Shown here: piece after piece, positions 23,481 to 36,400 of the stretch | Layout: each line of letters opens with the position of its first letter | Numbering within the stretch: position 1 is the stretch's first letter | Assembly (NCBI RefSeq): GCF_020536995.1 | Contig: NC_068357.1 | Coordinates: 62,879,721-62,943,720 of the forward strand | Length of the DNA: 64,000 bases | Direction of reading: 5' to 3' | Source of the DNA: Dreissena polymorpha | Taxonomy: Eukaryota > Mollusca > Bivalvia > Myida > Dreissenidae | Made by a program: the position numbers and the translations under genes | The notes under the pieces: generated by a model | Told to the model about the DNA's origin: nothing | What the model saw: the letters and a program-made list of their open reading frames with translations, nothing else | Databases searched by the model: none

Positions 23481-26400
23481 CCTATCTGTGAAAAGGATGA
23501 ACCATATGTACTAATTGCATGAATTATCATTACACCAAAACCACAGTAGGTGTCTCCTTAACACAAATAATCTCTTGATAGTTTTTAAACATAAACGATA
23601 CAACATCGCATGAATCGCGATAGCATGTCATGCATCAATGATTGTATTTAATGGATCGCTTTGTTTGCAATATAACTCGTTTATTCGCAAGTCAAGTCAA
23701 AGTCAAACAACCTTTTATTTCAACTCAATTCATGTTTGACATGAATACATGAGCTAAAAAGTACGAAAGCAAGACCGTAAGTAATGTTACCAAGGTTGGA
23801 TAATTATCACTGCGGGCTCTATAGTTTTTTTAAAAGAAAAGAGTTCCGTTTTTATATCTTTACGAGCATATTATGTAGTACATCAGATTTTTTCGTAATG
23901 GATGTACACAACGGTGACCCAAAAACGGCGTTTATATTTATTTACATAGCAGTTAACATATTTATTGATCTATAGTTACTCATTTATTAACTAAATATGT
24001 GTTTAATGATATGTATATATTGAAGATCCAGCGTATTTTATGGGCATGGTATTAACTCTTGTTTTTTACAGCACAAACCGGATCTTCCTGAACCTGTCTT
24101 TGTAAAAAAAAATACGCAATTTAATTCCCAGAACCATGTGACTCCTCTATTTATAAATAAATATCAAGATGTAAATATTTGGCCGCGTCCAGTCTCCATT
24201 TATAAAACAAACCCCATTATTTTTCATTTTGCGTCACTGAATCATAACTTATTCTCTCACTACCAGAAGATACGAAGCGTACTTTTAATTTCTGAGTTAT
24301 TGTTGTGTGAATTGAGAAGACGATGAGCTGTATCGATATCCGAAAGCCTCAGGTTTTCACAATCGTTTTTCAAGAATTGTACTACCTTTGTTGCTGAATC
24401 AAGAAATATCTCGAATTTTCATAATGTTGTTTTGCTGTATAGTTCTGTCACTTTCTGAAGTTATTTTATGTTCCCTTCATGTTTGTGGATTGATTGTGCT
24501 AATATTTGCGTTTTCTTAATTCTTCACAATAGTTTTTCTATCGACTCAATTGATTCGTTAAGCCTCTCTCATTCCTTTTAAAAGCCTATTTTATTCCAGA
24601 TGCTCAATTTTGTAAATAACTGACTTATATATTTATCTTTCAGTTTTGTTATTAGGTTCTTCAGAGTTTCTCTTATTGACGTGTCACCTTTAATCATCAC
24701 ATTTCCCAATTCTCATTTACTCTATGGATCCATTTATAAACGGTCTTGCTTTTGTTTATTATTATCTTATGTTAAACGCATCGATGCGCTTTCTTTTACA
24801 AACTGTTTGTTCATTACTGTTTGAGGACCCTTGTCGATACTTGACATAATTATTCACTCAACTAATGATTATATGTCAAGTCTTCGACTGCTTGTATTGG
24901 TATAGTAGTAGCCATGCCTTGGTGAACTTATTTATTTTGAACAGTACATCTTTTAATATCAAGCGATTTGACTGTTGTTAAAGAAGTTTTAATGAATGTC
25001 ATTGCAAAATATTTATGATTTAAAATAAGTTCTTGTTAACACTGAAAACATCTGTGCTATTGATTTGTAGTTGGAATGCAATGCTTCTCAGTGAGGCACT
25101 TTTCTTAAGTTGTCTCTCTTGATTAGTTTTCATAGTTCTTATGCTTTGATAAATATAAATATATATGGTTGCGATGATTTTTTTAATCTATAACTTCTGT
25201 GTATGTTTTTTGCATTGTGCTGTTTCGTACTGTTTTGGCAATTGATCACTTGCCATAAATAAAGGACCAACACATTGTGTATACTAATTATTTATATAAT
25301 GAGAATGCAATAGTGCTCCAGCAGCTGGAGTTTCACTTCTTTATATTCTACATACATTTACAAAATCGGACAAATGTTAACAAAATATTAACTAACATGG
25401 ATATGAAACGTAGTGTCACTCACAGTAACACTTTTCTTCCTTTATGGTTTAGGTAAAACGTTGAGATCTATGGTCCGAATGTCAAAAAATGTCTTGTCCT
25501 CTCTATAACTTAACTTTGCATTAAAGGATTTGAAAGTAACATTATGCAACGATTTGTTGCGCGTAAGAACCACATGGCTTCATTCACGGTCAGAGTGTAA
25601 CTTACAGGGCAAACGTCTATACTGACTTGCTGCACCATAATAAATCTTTGGCCAGCTTATTAGCCCGACCGTGAATGATATGGACATGTTAAAATGCTTA
25701 TTTACAGATTATGTAGACAATTAAATTCATAGTAGTGTTTGTTAGTTTTTGCATGTGACAATTTCTTACAATATAGACATGTTAATTGTTATTGTTTACA
25801 TTAAGGATTTTCCGCGCATGCACTTACAGGAACGTAAAACATATGCATACAGGAATCTGTTAATTCACTAAATCAACAATACATTCGGCAATAAACATTA
25901 TAACAACTAAATAATTATAACAACAAAACTATCATATTAAGTAACAATACTTTATATAAATACATCTGATTGCATCTTTATAAAACTACGAGTTTTTCAT
26001 TAGTGTCCCAGTAAAGGTGGTCTGAGGACTCATCATTGAGATTGTCACGAAGTAAATTTATCATTATAAATAAGCCGTATAATGTTTTGAACAACGATTT
26101 CAATAAGTTAAATTATAATTATCATAATATGCATTAGTATATAATTATTATGTTCAATGGTATGGGTATGCTAGTGTATTTTTAATAATGTTAAAGGGGC
26201 TATCGAAAGTGTAAGAGGTGCTTTGAATCAACCATGCACGAAGCCCTACGAAAAGCAAAGTGCATGAAAATATTTAAATGTTTTGTTCATTTTCTTTCAA
26301 ATTGAATCATTTGTTAAGTGTATAAATACATTTGAACATGCGACTGATAGAAAAACATACAAATAATGCAGATTTAACTGCCAATAAGTGTTACAAGAAC

Positions 26401-27390
26401 CATCTTTACTATTTATTGTGATTGATAAATATCGAGCTGTTTACATCATAAATCTATATTGTTTTCCTGTTTTGTAAATAGCTTTAACCACATTTGTGGT
26501 GGTATGTATTTATTTTTTTGTTTCGTGCATTCCCGTTATATCAGTTGTGTTTAATGATCAGACATTCGCATGTGAACTGTGATTTATGACATCCTGTTGT
26601 TACTTAGTAAGTGCCTTTACCATATCTGATGAGATAATCGGTTTGTGCTTAATAAAGGGGCAATTAAACACCAAAATAAAAATGCTCAAACGAATATTGG
26701 ATTGAGGCAAACAATATCTTTTTATAATATGTCACATTGTATTTTCCCGAATAAATACCAGTGCAGTCAAAAGTTATATGTGGTGTGTATGGAAACGATA
26801 TATTTGTTGTTTTATTTCATCCTAAAGAGGATTTATTGGTTTCAAGAGAGGTAAATTATCCAGGTCAGTACTTATTTTAATAATCTTATCTGCAAAGTAT
26901 GGCATGAAGTAATTAGCAAAAGCTACTGCACTTATATGTAATGGGCGTGAGTTGTCCTGCTATCTACCCAGTAAAAATGATTTTATATTACAACGAACTT
27001 TTTTGTTAACCCTTCTTCGTCCCCAATAATGTCGGTAGTATGTATTCTTGGCGCTGGAAAGTTCTACACTTAGTCTATTACTTTTCCGCTAACCTTTGTA
27101 GACTTTGCTAGACATGTCAGATTTGTCGCGCATAACGATTTTTCTATGGATCGTTTGGACTGTTTTAGCTGTTAAAAATATCAAGAATACCACCGTCATG
27201 TTATTGTCCCCACATATCTTAAATTCTCTAATAAGACTTATTTGATTTGAATTACTCTGACTTGTTGGAAGCAAGCTTCGGGTCAGTTCAGTTTTAAGCT
27301 ACGTGTGCTGTTAGCACGGTTTTTATCGCCGTTAGTATTACTATTTTGAAATTTACCTTTTATTGCCTTTATTATTTATTTTAATTTATT
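23481..27390. other. Intergenic, no gene supported
   Basis: Long AT-rich stretch upstream of the receptor gene's first coding exon. An exon-like 'ttttttacag' plus ten codons (HKPDLPEPVF) followed by 'gtaaaa' is at 24,061-24,101, too short to call. No repeat family was recognised. Confidence 0.4.
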
Positions 27391-27397
27391 TTCAGAA

Positions 27398-27464
27398 ATG
27401 AGAAAAGATGGACATATCCGCTTGGCGATGAATATGCTCTTATTTGGAAACGCATTTTGTTTAG
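27398..27464 (+). CDS. Receptor gene exon 1: start codon and signal peptide
   Basis: ATG opens a 22-codon stretch with basic start (MRKDGHIR) and hydrophobic core (MNMLLFGNAFCL), then a strong donor 'gtaagc'. An acceptor-like 'attttcag' lies 3 bp upstream, suggesting a preceding 5'-UTR exon. It leaves in phase 1, as exon a1 needs. Confidence 0.6.
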
Positions 27465-30400
27465 GTAAGCATAACAATAAATCACCTCTTTTAAATGTGT
27501 AATAATTACATAGTGATTAAAGGGCAGCAATACGGTATGTGGGTTCAATGGTGATGACAATCAATATATTTATAACTTAATATGCAGCATACTTAATTAC
27601 CACAATCCTCGCAGTGATTGTCTCTTTTTATTAAAAAACCACTGCCGTCACAAGCAAAATCGGGCTGTCCGCTTAGCTCAGTTGTTTAAAAACGCGCTTC
27701 TCACCTAGGGGGCCTGGGTTCAATCTCCTCTCCCGGCGCACGTGAGCTTGATTCGTAGTAAACATATCGGACAGGTGAGGCTCTTTTAGCGGGTTCGCGG
27801 GTTTCTCTCTCAAGCACAAGACCACACTTAAATCGAATATTGAATATTAAAAAAGCAAATTGCAGGAAATTGCAGCCTTATTTTATTTTTCCCCAAATAT
27901 TCCTGGGTCCAGTAAATGTATATGTAACAGTGCTGAACCGCACTCTGAGTCATCATATAATGCAGCCTCGTGTGCGGAAGGATCTCATTAACTTCTGTAT
28001 AGATTTCAAATCAGTGCATATTTTGTATAATTGGATTGTATTTTGTTCCCCTTACAATAAAAATGGTTTTAAAAAGTCACTTTATCGGTCAAGACGGCAG
28101 TATTTTGAAATGGCCTTTGATCGGGAAAAACACAATTGTCCATGTGTGCTGCATGTGTAATTAAAGATACAAAATATAACCATTAATCATACAAATACAT
28201 AAATATCTGCCTGATAAAAGATGTCTGGTATAATTCGTTATATCACGTTGACAGTCTTTGCATCTGTCAAGGTTTGGAAGTAGGTCAAAATTATCTGAAT
28301 CAACTATAAAATCCTCACTTTTGATAATAGAATCAGATTCAATGAAATAAACATTTTTAACCGAGACTTCAAAAAATTAGACACAAAAAGCTACGCAAAT
28401 TTTACAAGTATTAAGCACTATGGCTCATAAGGTAACAATACACAAGTCATACAACATATTCATTCCCGCTGTATTAAAAAATAAGCTTCTTAGCGATTAT
28501 TTTTAGTTCTGTCTTTAATTAAATCGGGAGTAAAGGTATGATTCACAGAAAAGCACATTTAGACCCATATCAATCTGTAAAATATCAGGTTCGGCGCGAA
28601 TAAAACAACAGCTCGGCGAGCCTTGCCGTTATTTTGCCTCACCAGATATATTACACAATTTGAGGGCAGTACCATGTTATTATATATCTAATACCATTAC
28701 TATTGCATAACTTTACCCCAGTTTAAGTTCCATTTGTGCGCGGCCCGGACCCCTGGTCCGACGAGACCGGGTTACTGAAGATCCAGTATTACTGCAAGTT
28801 CCGCGCACCAGAAGTAGGCTTGGTCACCAGCAGATCGGCGAGATTGTTAGTCATTTTCAATCAAGAAGTGCAGAATATCTTGGTAAGCATTGATATATCA
28901 ATCAATTGCTCTATAAGCGTGAATATTATCCTAGGCTTATTTGGCGTAGTTGTCTTACTCATGTCTTCACATTAATTGACCTTTATTTACGGCCAATAAA
29001 ATGTGGAAGAAATTTTACGCCAGTATGCACGAATGAATGACTGGAACGATCGCACTTGTTAAACTATCTTAACTAAGCTAAATAGAAAACGTTCTGCACT
29101 TACATCAGCAAGTTTTACATTTAATATAAAAACAACCTGACTATATGTGTTGTGCAATATAGCGTTAAGGATATACGCCGCTTAGAAATGGAGACCCACT
29201 ATTATTTAGTGATTTTACTTCTTGTCGAGAAATGCATTTAGTTTTTCTTAAAAAATCTATTAAATGTAAAATATTCATTTGCTAATGAAAATCCAGCTTT
29301 GAATACAAAAAAAATCAAGACCATATATAGATGTTGATTGACCAACGCCGCATACACGGGTACTTATCGAGTTGCTGAACCGAGTTTTAATGAATATTTT
29401 GCGCCCTCAAGTTTTGTGATGGACAAGGCGATTCATAAACATTGGCACACCACATTTTCAGCTCCAAGTTTGTTGTAACAAATAGTAGCCTTTGTTCGGA
29501 TTTTACACTCTAAGACTTAGTAAAATCTACGTAAGATTGTAAATACGTTCTTCCTGATTTATATAAATTAGATATAATGCAGCAAAGAATTGTTCAGAAA
29601 AAAAACACTCCGCCAATATTCATAACTCTGTAATCTTACTGAATTTACTGACGGTCGTTTCCAGCCAACAAAAACAAAACAAAAAAATCAATCAACATCA
29701 ACGCCATCTTTATTGTTTTTAATATTTCTGTTTTATATAATGTGTTGGTTTAAACGGTCGATAAATGAATTTATTTATTAATGTGAAATAAAAGAATGTT
29801 TGAATGTGCGATAGAGAAAATTTAGCACAGCTCTGTTACAACCCGTTTTGCAATAAACCCGTTTTGCAATAAAATTATTGCAAAACGGGTTGGAGTGTCT
29901 TATTGCAATTTTTTTTTAAAACAACCCGTTTTGCAATAAACCCGTTTTGCAATAAAGTTATTGCAAAACGGGTTGGAGTGTTTTATTGCATTTTTTTTAA
30001 CAACCCGTTTTGCAATAAACCCGTTTTGCAATAAAATCACCACACATTTATTTGCAATAATTTCATTGCAAAACGGGTTGGAGTGTCTTATTGCAATGAG
30101 AATTTTGTATAACAACCCGTTTTGCAATAAACCCGTTTTGCAATAAAATCATCACTCTTGTATTTATTCAAATGGATTGGAATAGTTAAAAGTGATGTTC
30201 AAATTTTGTATTTAAATAATATTGTTTTAAAATAGACAAAACTGTGAGTTAAAACTTAAAATTAAAAAGCATGGAAGGTGGTGAATTTCGAGATTCAATA
30301 CGATAAAACAAAACAGAATGTGTGTCGAAACGTGTTGAAGTGTCTTCATGCAACGTCAGTTGTGAGTTACAAACCGTTTCGCAATACAATCATCACATAT

Positions 30401-33400
30401 ATACTATTTGTTTCAAATTGATTTGAAACGGCATAAAGGAAGTTTAAAATGTCGCCTGCAAGGTAAATATGATACAACTAAACTGAATGTATATATGAAG
30501 TGATTTTCACCAATTGGGAAATTAAGTGAAAACAACCCAGAAGTGCAATAACTTTATTGCAAAACGGGTTGGAGTGTTTTATTGCAATTTGTAATTTTTA
30601 TAACAACCTGTTTAGCAATTAACCCGTTTTTCAAAAATTTTATTGCAAAACGGGTTGGAGCGTCTTATTGCAATTTGAAATTTTTATAACAACCCATTTT
30701 GCAATAATAACATGACACATGCATTAACTAATTCAAATGGAATGGAAAGATTAAAAAGGAAATTTAAAATATCGTATTGAAATAATATTATTTCCAAATA
30801 TAGACAAAACTGTTAGTTTCCACTAAAAAGTAAAAAGCAATGAAGGCGATGCATTTCGAGATTGAATGCGATAAAACAATACAAAATGTAAATAGAAAGT
30901 GTTTCAACCTATTAAGTACTGAAGTGAAGATAACGCCGAAATGCAATAATTTACTTAAAAAACGTGTTGAAGTGTCTTCATGCAATGTGAGTTGTGTGTA
31001 ACAAATCGTTTCGCAATAAAATCATCACATATATACTATTTTTTTCAAATTTCTTTGAAACGGAATAAAGTAAGTTTAAAATGTCGCCTTCAAGGTAAAT
31101 ATGATAAAACTAGAGTGAATGTATATATTTATGAAGTGATTTTCACCAATTGGGGAATTAAATGAAGACAACCCAGAAGTGCAATAATTTTATTGCAAAA
31201 CGGGTTGTAGTGTTTTATTGCAATTTGTAATTTGTATAACAACCCGTTTTGCAATAAACCCGTTTTGCAATAATTTTATTGCAAAACGGGTTGGAGCGTT
31301 TTATTGCAATTTGATTTTTTTTATAACAACCCGTTTTGCAATAAACCCGTTTTGCAATAATACAATGACACGTGTATTAATTAATTCAAATTGATTGTAA
31401 ACATTAAAAAGGATATTTAAAATATCGTTTTTTTTTTATTTCCAAATATGGACAAAACTGTTAGTGTCCACTAAAAAGTAAAAAGCATTGAAGGCGATGC
31501 ATTTCGAGATTGAATGCGATAAAACAATACAAAATGTAAATAGAAAGTGTTTCAACCTATTAAGTACTGAAGTGAAGATAACGCCGAAATGCAATAATTT
31601 ACTTAAAAAACGTGTTGAAGTGTCTTCATGCAATGTGAGTTGTGTGTAACAAACCGTTTCGCAATAAAATCATCACATATATACTATTTTTTTCAAATTT
31701 CTTTGAAACGGAATAAAGTAAGTTTAAAATGTCGCCTTCAAGGTAAATATGATAAAACTAGAGTGAATGTATATATTTATGAAGTGATTTTCACCAATTG
31801 GGGAATTAAATGAAGACAACCCAGAAGTGCAATAATTTTATTGCAAAACGGGTTGGAGTGTTTTATTGCAATTTGTAATTTGTATAACAACCCGTTTTGC
31901 AATAAACCCGTTTTGCAATAATTTTATTGCAAAACGGGTTGGAGCGTTTTATTGCAATTTGATTTTTTTTATAACAACCCGTTTTGCAATAAACCCGTTT
32001 TGCAATAATACAATGACACGTGTATTAATTAATTCAAATTGATTGTAAACATTAAAAAGGATATTTAAAATATCGTGTTTTTTTTATTTCCAAATATGGA
32101 CAAAACTGTTAGTTTCCACTAAAAAGTAAAAAGCATTGAAGGCGATGCATTTCGAGATTGAATGCGATAAAACAATACAAAATGTAAATAGAAAGTGTTT
32201 CAACCTATTAAGTACTGAAGTGAAGATAACGCCGAAATGCAATAATTTACTTAAAAAACGTGTTGAAGTGTCTTCATGCAATGTGAGTTGTGTGTAACAA
32301 ACCGTTTCGCAATAAAATCATCACATATATACTATTTTTTTCAAATTTCTTTGAAACGGAATAAAGTAAGTTTAAAATGTCGCCTTCAAGGTAAATATGA
32401 TAAAACTAGAGTGAATGTATATACTTATGAAGTGATTTTCACCAATTGGGGAATTAAATGAAGACAACCCAGAAGTGCAATAACTTTATTGCAAAACGGG
32501 TTGGAGTGTTTTATTGCAATTTGTAATTTTATAACAACTCGTTTTGCAATAAACCCGTTTTGCAATAATTTTATTGCAAAACGGGTTGGAGCGTTTTATT
32601 GCAATTTGATTTTTTTTATAACAACCCGTTTTGCAATAAACCCGTTTTGCAATAATACAATGACACGTGTATTAATTAATTCAAATTGATTGTAAACATT
32701 AAAAAGGATCTTTAAAATATCGTTTTTTTTTTTATTTCCAAATATGGACAAAACTGTTAGTTTCCACTAAAAAGTAAAAAGCATTGAAGGCGATGCATTT
32801 CGAGATTGAATGCGATAAAACAATACAAAATGTAAATAGAAAGTGTTTCAACCTATTAAGTACTGAAGTGAAGATAACGCCGAAATGCAATAATTTACTT
32901 AAAAAACGTGTTGAAGTGTCTTCATGCAATGTGAGTTGTGTGTAACAAACCGTTTCGCAATAAAATCATCACATATATACTATTTTTTTCAAATTTCTTT
33001 GAAACGGAATAAAGTAAGTTTAAAATGTCGCCTTCAAGGTAAATATGATAAAACTAGAGTGAATGTATATATTTATGAAGTGATTTTCACCAATTGGGGA
33101 ATTAAATGAAGACAACCCAGAAGTGCAATAATTTTATTGCAAAACGGGTTGGAGTGTTTTATTGCAATTTGTAATTTTATAACAACCCGTTTTGCAATAA
33201 ACCCGTTTTGCAATAATTTTATTGCAAAACGGGTTGGAGCGTTTTATTGCAATTTGATTTTTTTTATAACAACCCGTTTTGCAATAAACCCGTTTTGCAA
33301 TAATACAATGACACGTGTATTAATTAATTCAAATTTATTGTAAACATTAAAAAGGATATTTAAAATATCGTTTTTTTTTTATTTCCAAATATGGACAAAA

Positions 33401-36400
33401 CTGTTAGTTTCCACTAAAAAGTAAAAAGCATTGAAGGCGATACGGTTTGTTACACACAACTCACATTGCATGAAGACACTTCAACACGTTTTTTAAGTAA
33501 ATTATTGCATTTCGGCGTTATCTTCACTTCAGTACTTAATAGGTTGAAACACTTTCTATTTACATTTTGTATTGTTTTATCGCATTCAATCTCGAAATGC
33601 ATCGCCTTCAATGCTTTTTACTTTTTAGTGGAAACTAACAGTTTTGTCCATATTTGGAAATTAAAAAAAACGATATTTTAAATATCCTTTTTAATGTTTA
33701 CAATAAATTTGAATTAATTAATACACGTGTCATTGTATTATTGCAAAACGGGTTTATTGCAAAACGGGTTGTTATAAAAAAAATCAAATTGCAATAAAAC
33801 GCTCCAACCCGTTTTGCAATAAAATTATTGCAAAACGGGTTTATTGCAAAACGGGTTGTTATAAAATTACAAATTGCAATAAAACACTCCAACCCGTTTT
33901 GCAATAAAATTATTGCACTTCTGGGTTGTCTTCATTTAATTCCCCAATTGGTGAAAATCACTTCATAAATATATACATTCACCCTAGTTTTATCATATTT
34001 ACCTTGAAGGCGACATTTTAAACTTACTTTATTCCGTTTCAAAGAAATTTGAAAAACATAGTATATATGTGATGATTTTATTGCGAAACGGTTTGTTACA
34101 CACAACTCACATTGCATGAAGACACTTCAACACGTTTTTTAAGTAAATTATTGCATTTCGGCGTTATCTTCACTTCAGTACTTAATAGGTTGAAACACTT
34201 TCTATTTACATTTTGTATTGTTTTATCGCATTCAATCTCGAAATGCATCGCCTTCAATGCTTTTTACTTTTTAGTGGAAACTAACAGTTTTGTCTATATT
34301 TGGAAATAATATTATTTCAATACGATATTTTAAATTTCCTTTTTAATCTTTCCATTTCATTTGAATTAGTTAATGCATGTGTCATGTTATTATTGCAAAA
34401 TGGGTTGTTATAAAAATTTCAAATTGCAATAAGACGCTCCAACCCGCTTTGCAATAAAATTTTTGAAAAACGGGTTAATTGCTAAACAGGTTGTTATAAA
34501 AATTACAAATTGCAATAAAACACTCCAACCCGTTTTGCAATAAAGTTATTGCACTTCTGGGTTGTTTTCACTTAATTTCCCAATTGGTGAAAATCACTTC
34601 ATATATACATTCAGTTTAGTTGTATCATATTTACCTTGCAGGCGACATTTTAAACTTCCTTTATGCCGTTTCAAATCAATTTGAAACAAATAGTATATAT
34701 GTGATGATTGTATTGCGAAACGGTTTGTAACTCACAACTGACGTTGCATGAAGACACTTCAACACGTTTCGACACACATTCTGTTTTGTTTTATCGTATT
34801 AAATCTCGAAATTCACCACCTTCCATGCTTTTTAATTTTAAGTTTTAACTCACAGTTTTGTCTATTTTAAAACAATATTATTTAAATACAAAATTTGAAC
34901 ATCACTTTTAACTATTCCAATCCATTTGAATAAATACAAGAGTGATGATTTTATTGCAAAACGGGTTTATTGCAAAACGGGTTGTTATACAAAATTCTCA
35001 TTGCAATAAGACACTCCAACCCGTTTTGCAATGAAATTATTGCAAATAAATGTGTGGTGATTTTATTGCAAAACGGGTTGTTAAAAAAAATGCAATAAAA
35101 CACTCCAACCCGTTTTGCAATAATTTTATTGCAAAACGGGTTTATTGCAAAACGGGTTGTTTAAAAAAAAAAAATTGCAATAAGACACTCCAACCCGTTT
35201 TGCAATAATTTTATTGCAAAACGGGATTATTGCAAAACGGGTTGTAACACTGCTCTTTTTAAAACATCATGTTTTGTTATGATATGCTTTACCGGTATTG
35301 TTCTCCTTCACAATCACTTGAGAACAAACAACAACAATGTCATGTAAAACGTAAATCTAACACTTAAATAAACATTCGAAAACACGATCAAAAAGTCATC
35401 GGAAATAACACATCGTTTTGTTTCGATCCCTCTTCACGAAGAATTTGCAAAACACCACTGTATGTCAGACGATACCACAAACGCTTAGACATCGATAGTT
35501 AAACTTTAAATTTCAATGTTGGTCACGAAGAGTGTAAACACTATGTGAACAAAGCTTTGTATAGCTGCACACCCACGGAACTGATATATCATATTACCCG
35601 GAAGTTTTTCTCTTTCTCAGGACTGGAACATGCTTACTCTGTCGCCCGCAAGCGCTAGCCGTCCGGACAAGGTGTTCGTCTTGACAAACGAAAACAATAC
35701 GGATTTCACCAACTTCCAGTGGTCCTTCCACGTGGTATAGAAAGGAAACATCGATTATGGTCCTCCCGTCCGCACTTCCACTCCCGCACCCACTGGAACA
35801 TGTCAGCTCGTCACTGATATCGTCACTGGTAATCGGACATTTTCGAAAGACCTACTTGTTTGTGTATCGGTTTACTCCCAAAAGTTTCGTTATTTCATTT
35901 TTGCCATTTCATTATTATTTTTCATCGTCAAAGGTGCTTTCGAAATATGTCTCAGAGCGGATTGAAACACGAAATTAACAAAAATAGACGTTTGCCTTGA
36001 AATTAAAATGGATGTCATTTTTGTACTGTAAATACATTTGCAGTACAAGGATGACTGGTAACGCGTTTTCTTGTATCACCCGTTTTTGTCTTCCGGCTAT
36101 TAATGATAATTTTCACACACACTAGATTGTTCGTACTTAATGGCCCATAATAATTAGAGATAAATTCCATCATCATTAACATCTGTGTCGTGAATATTTC
36201 GACCATATACCACCTAAAATGTTCGTAAGTGTATATAAACTTAACATACAGTACGTAAAAATGATAAATGAATTGTCTGAAAAAATAGCAAAATAATTGA
36301 TAATTTTTGTCAGAAAATAACGCGACAAAGAATGTTTAGTTTCCTTTTATATTAACTAAAACGATCATTGTATGTCTGAGCATATACTTCTTACTTATTT

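Larger units (their letters stand above)
29834..35249. mobile_element. 5.4-kb fold-back (giant inverted-repeat) element
   Basis: The termini 'tgttacaacccgttttgcaa' and its reverse complement lie at the two ends. The left arm (29,834-33,440) and right arm (33,601-35,249) are complementary over about 1.6 kb around a loop of about 160 bp. The outer parts of both arms mirror each other ('atcatcactcttgtattta' on the left). The left arm has in addition four tandem 648-bp units. Throughout, the motif AACCCGTTTTGCAATAA recurs in both orientations, usually as two direct copies and one inverted. No transposase is encoded; short frames are repeat artefacts. Flanks 'cagctc' (left) and 'ctgctc' (right) agree at 5 of 6 positions, a weak target-duplication candidate. 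It resembles fold-back DNA transposons, family unknown. It sits in intron 2 of the receptor gene. Confidence 0.85.

Noticed and set aside
24071-24100. Mini-exon HKPDLPEPVF with acceptor and GT
   Set aside because: Ten codons with no partner exon; easily chance.
30788-34309. Repeated 61-68 codon frames in the fold-back element
   Set aside because: The same frame recurs only because the DNA unit recurs. The frames overlap on both strands and show no domain.
29834-35249. CRISPR-like array of short repeats
   Set aside because: Motif copies alternate in orientation, are often adjacent, and the intervening sequence is itself repeated. The context is eukaryotic.
29828-35255. 6-bp target duplication of the fold-back element
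   Set aside because: Only 5 of 6 bases match, so I report it as weak and do not use it to assign a superfamily.
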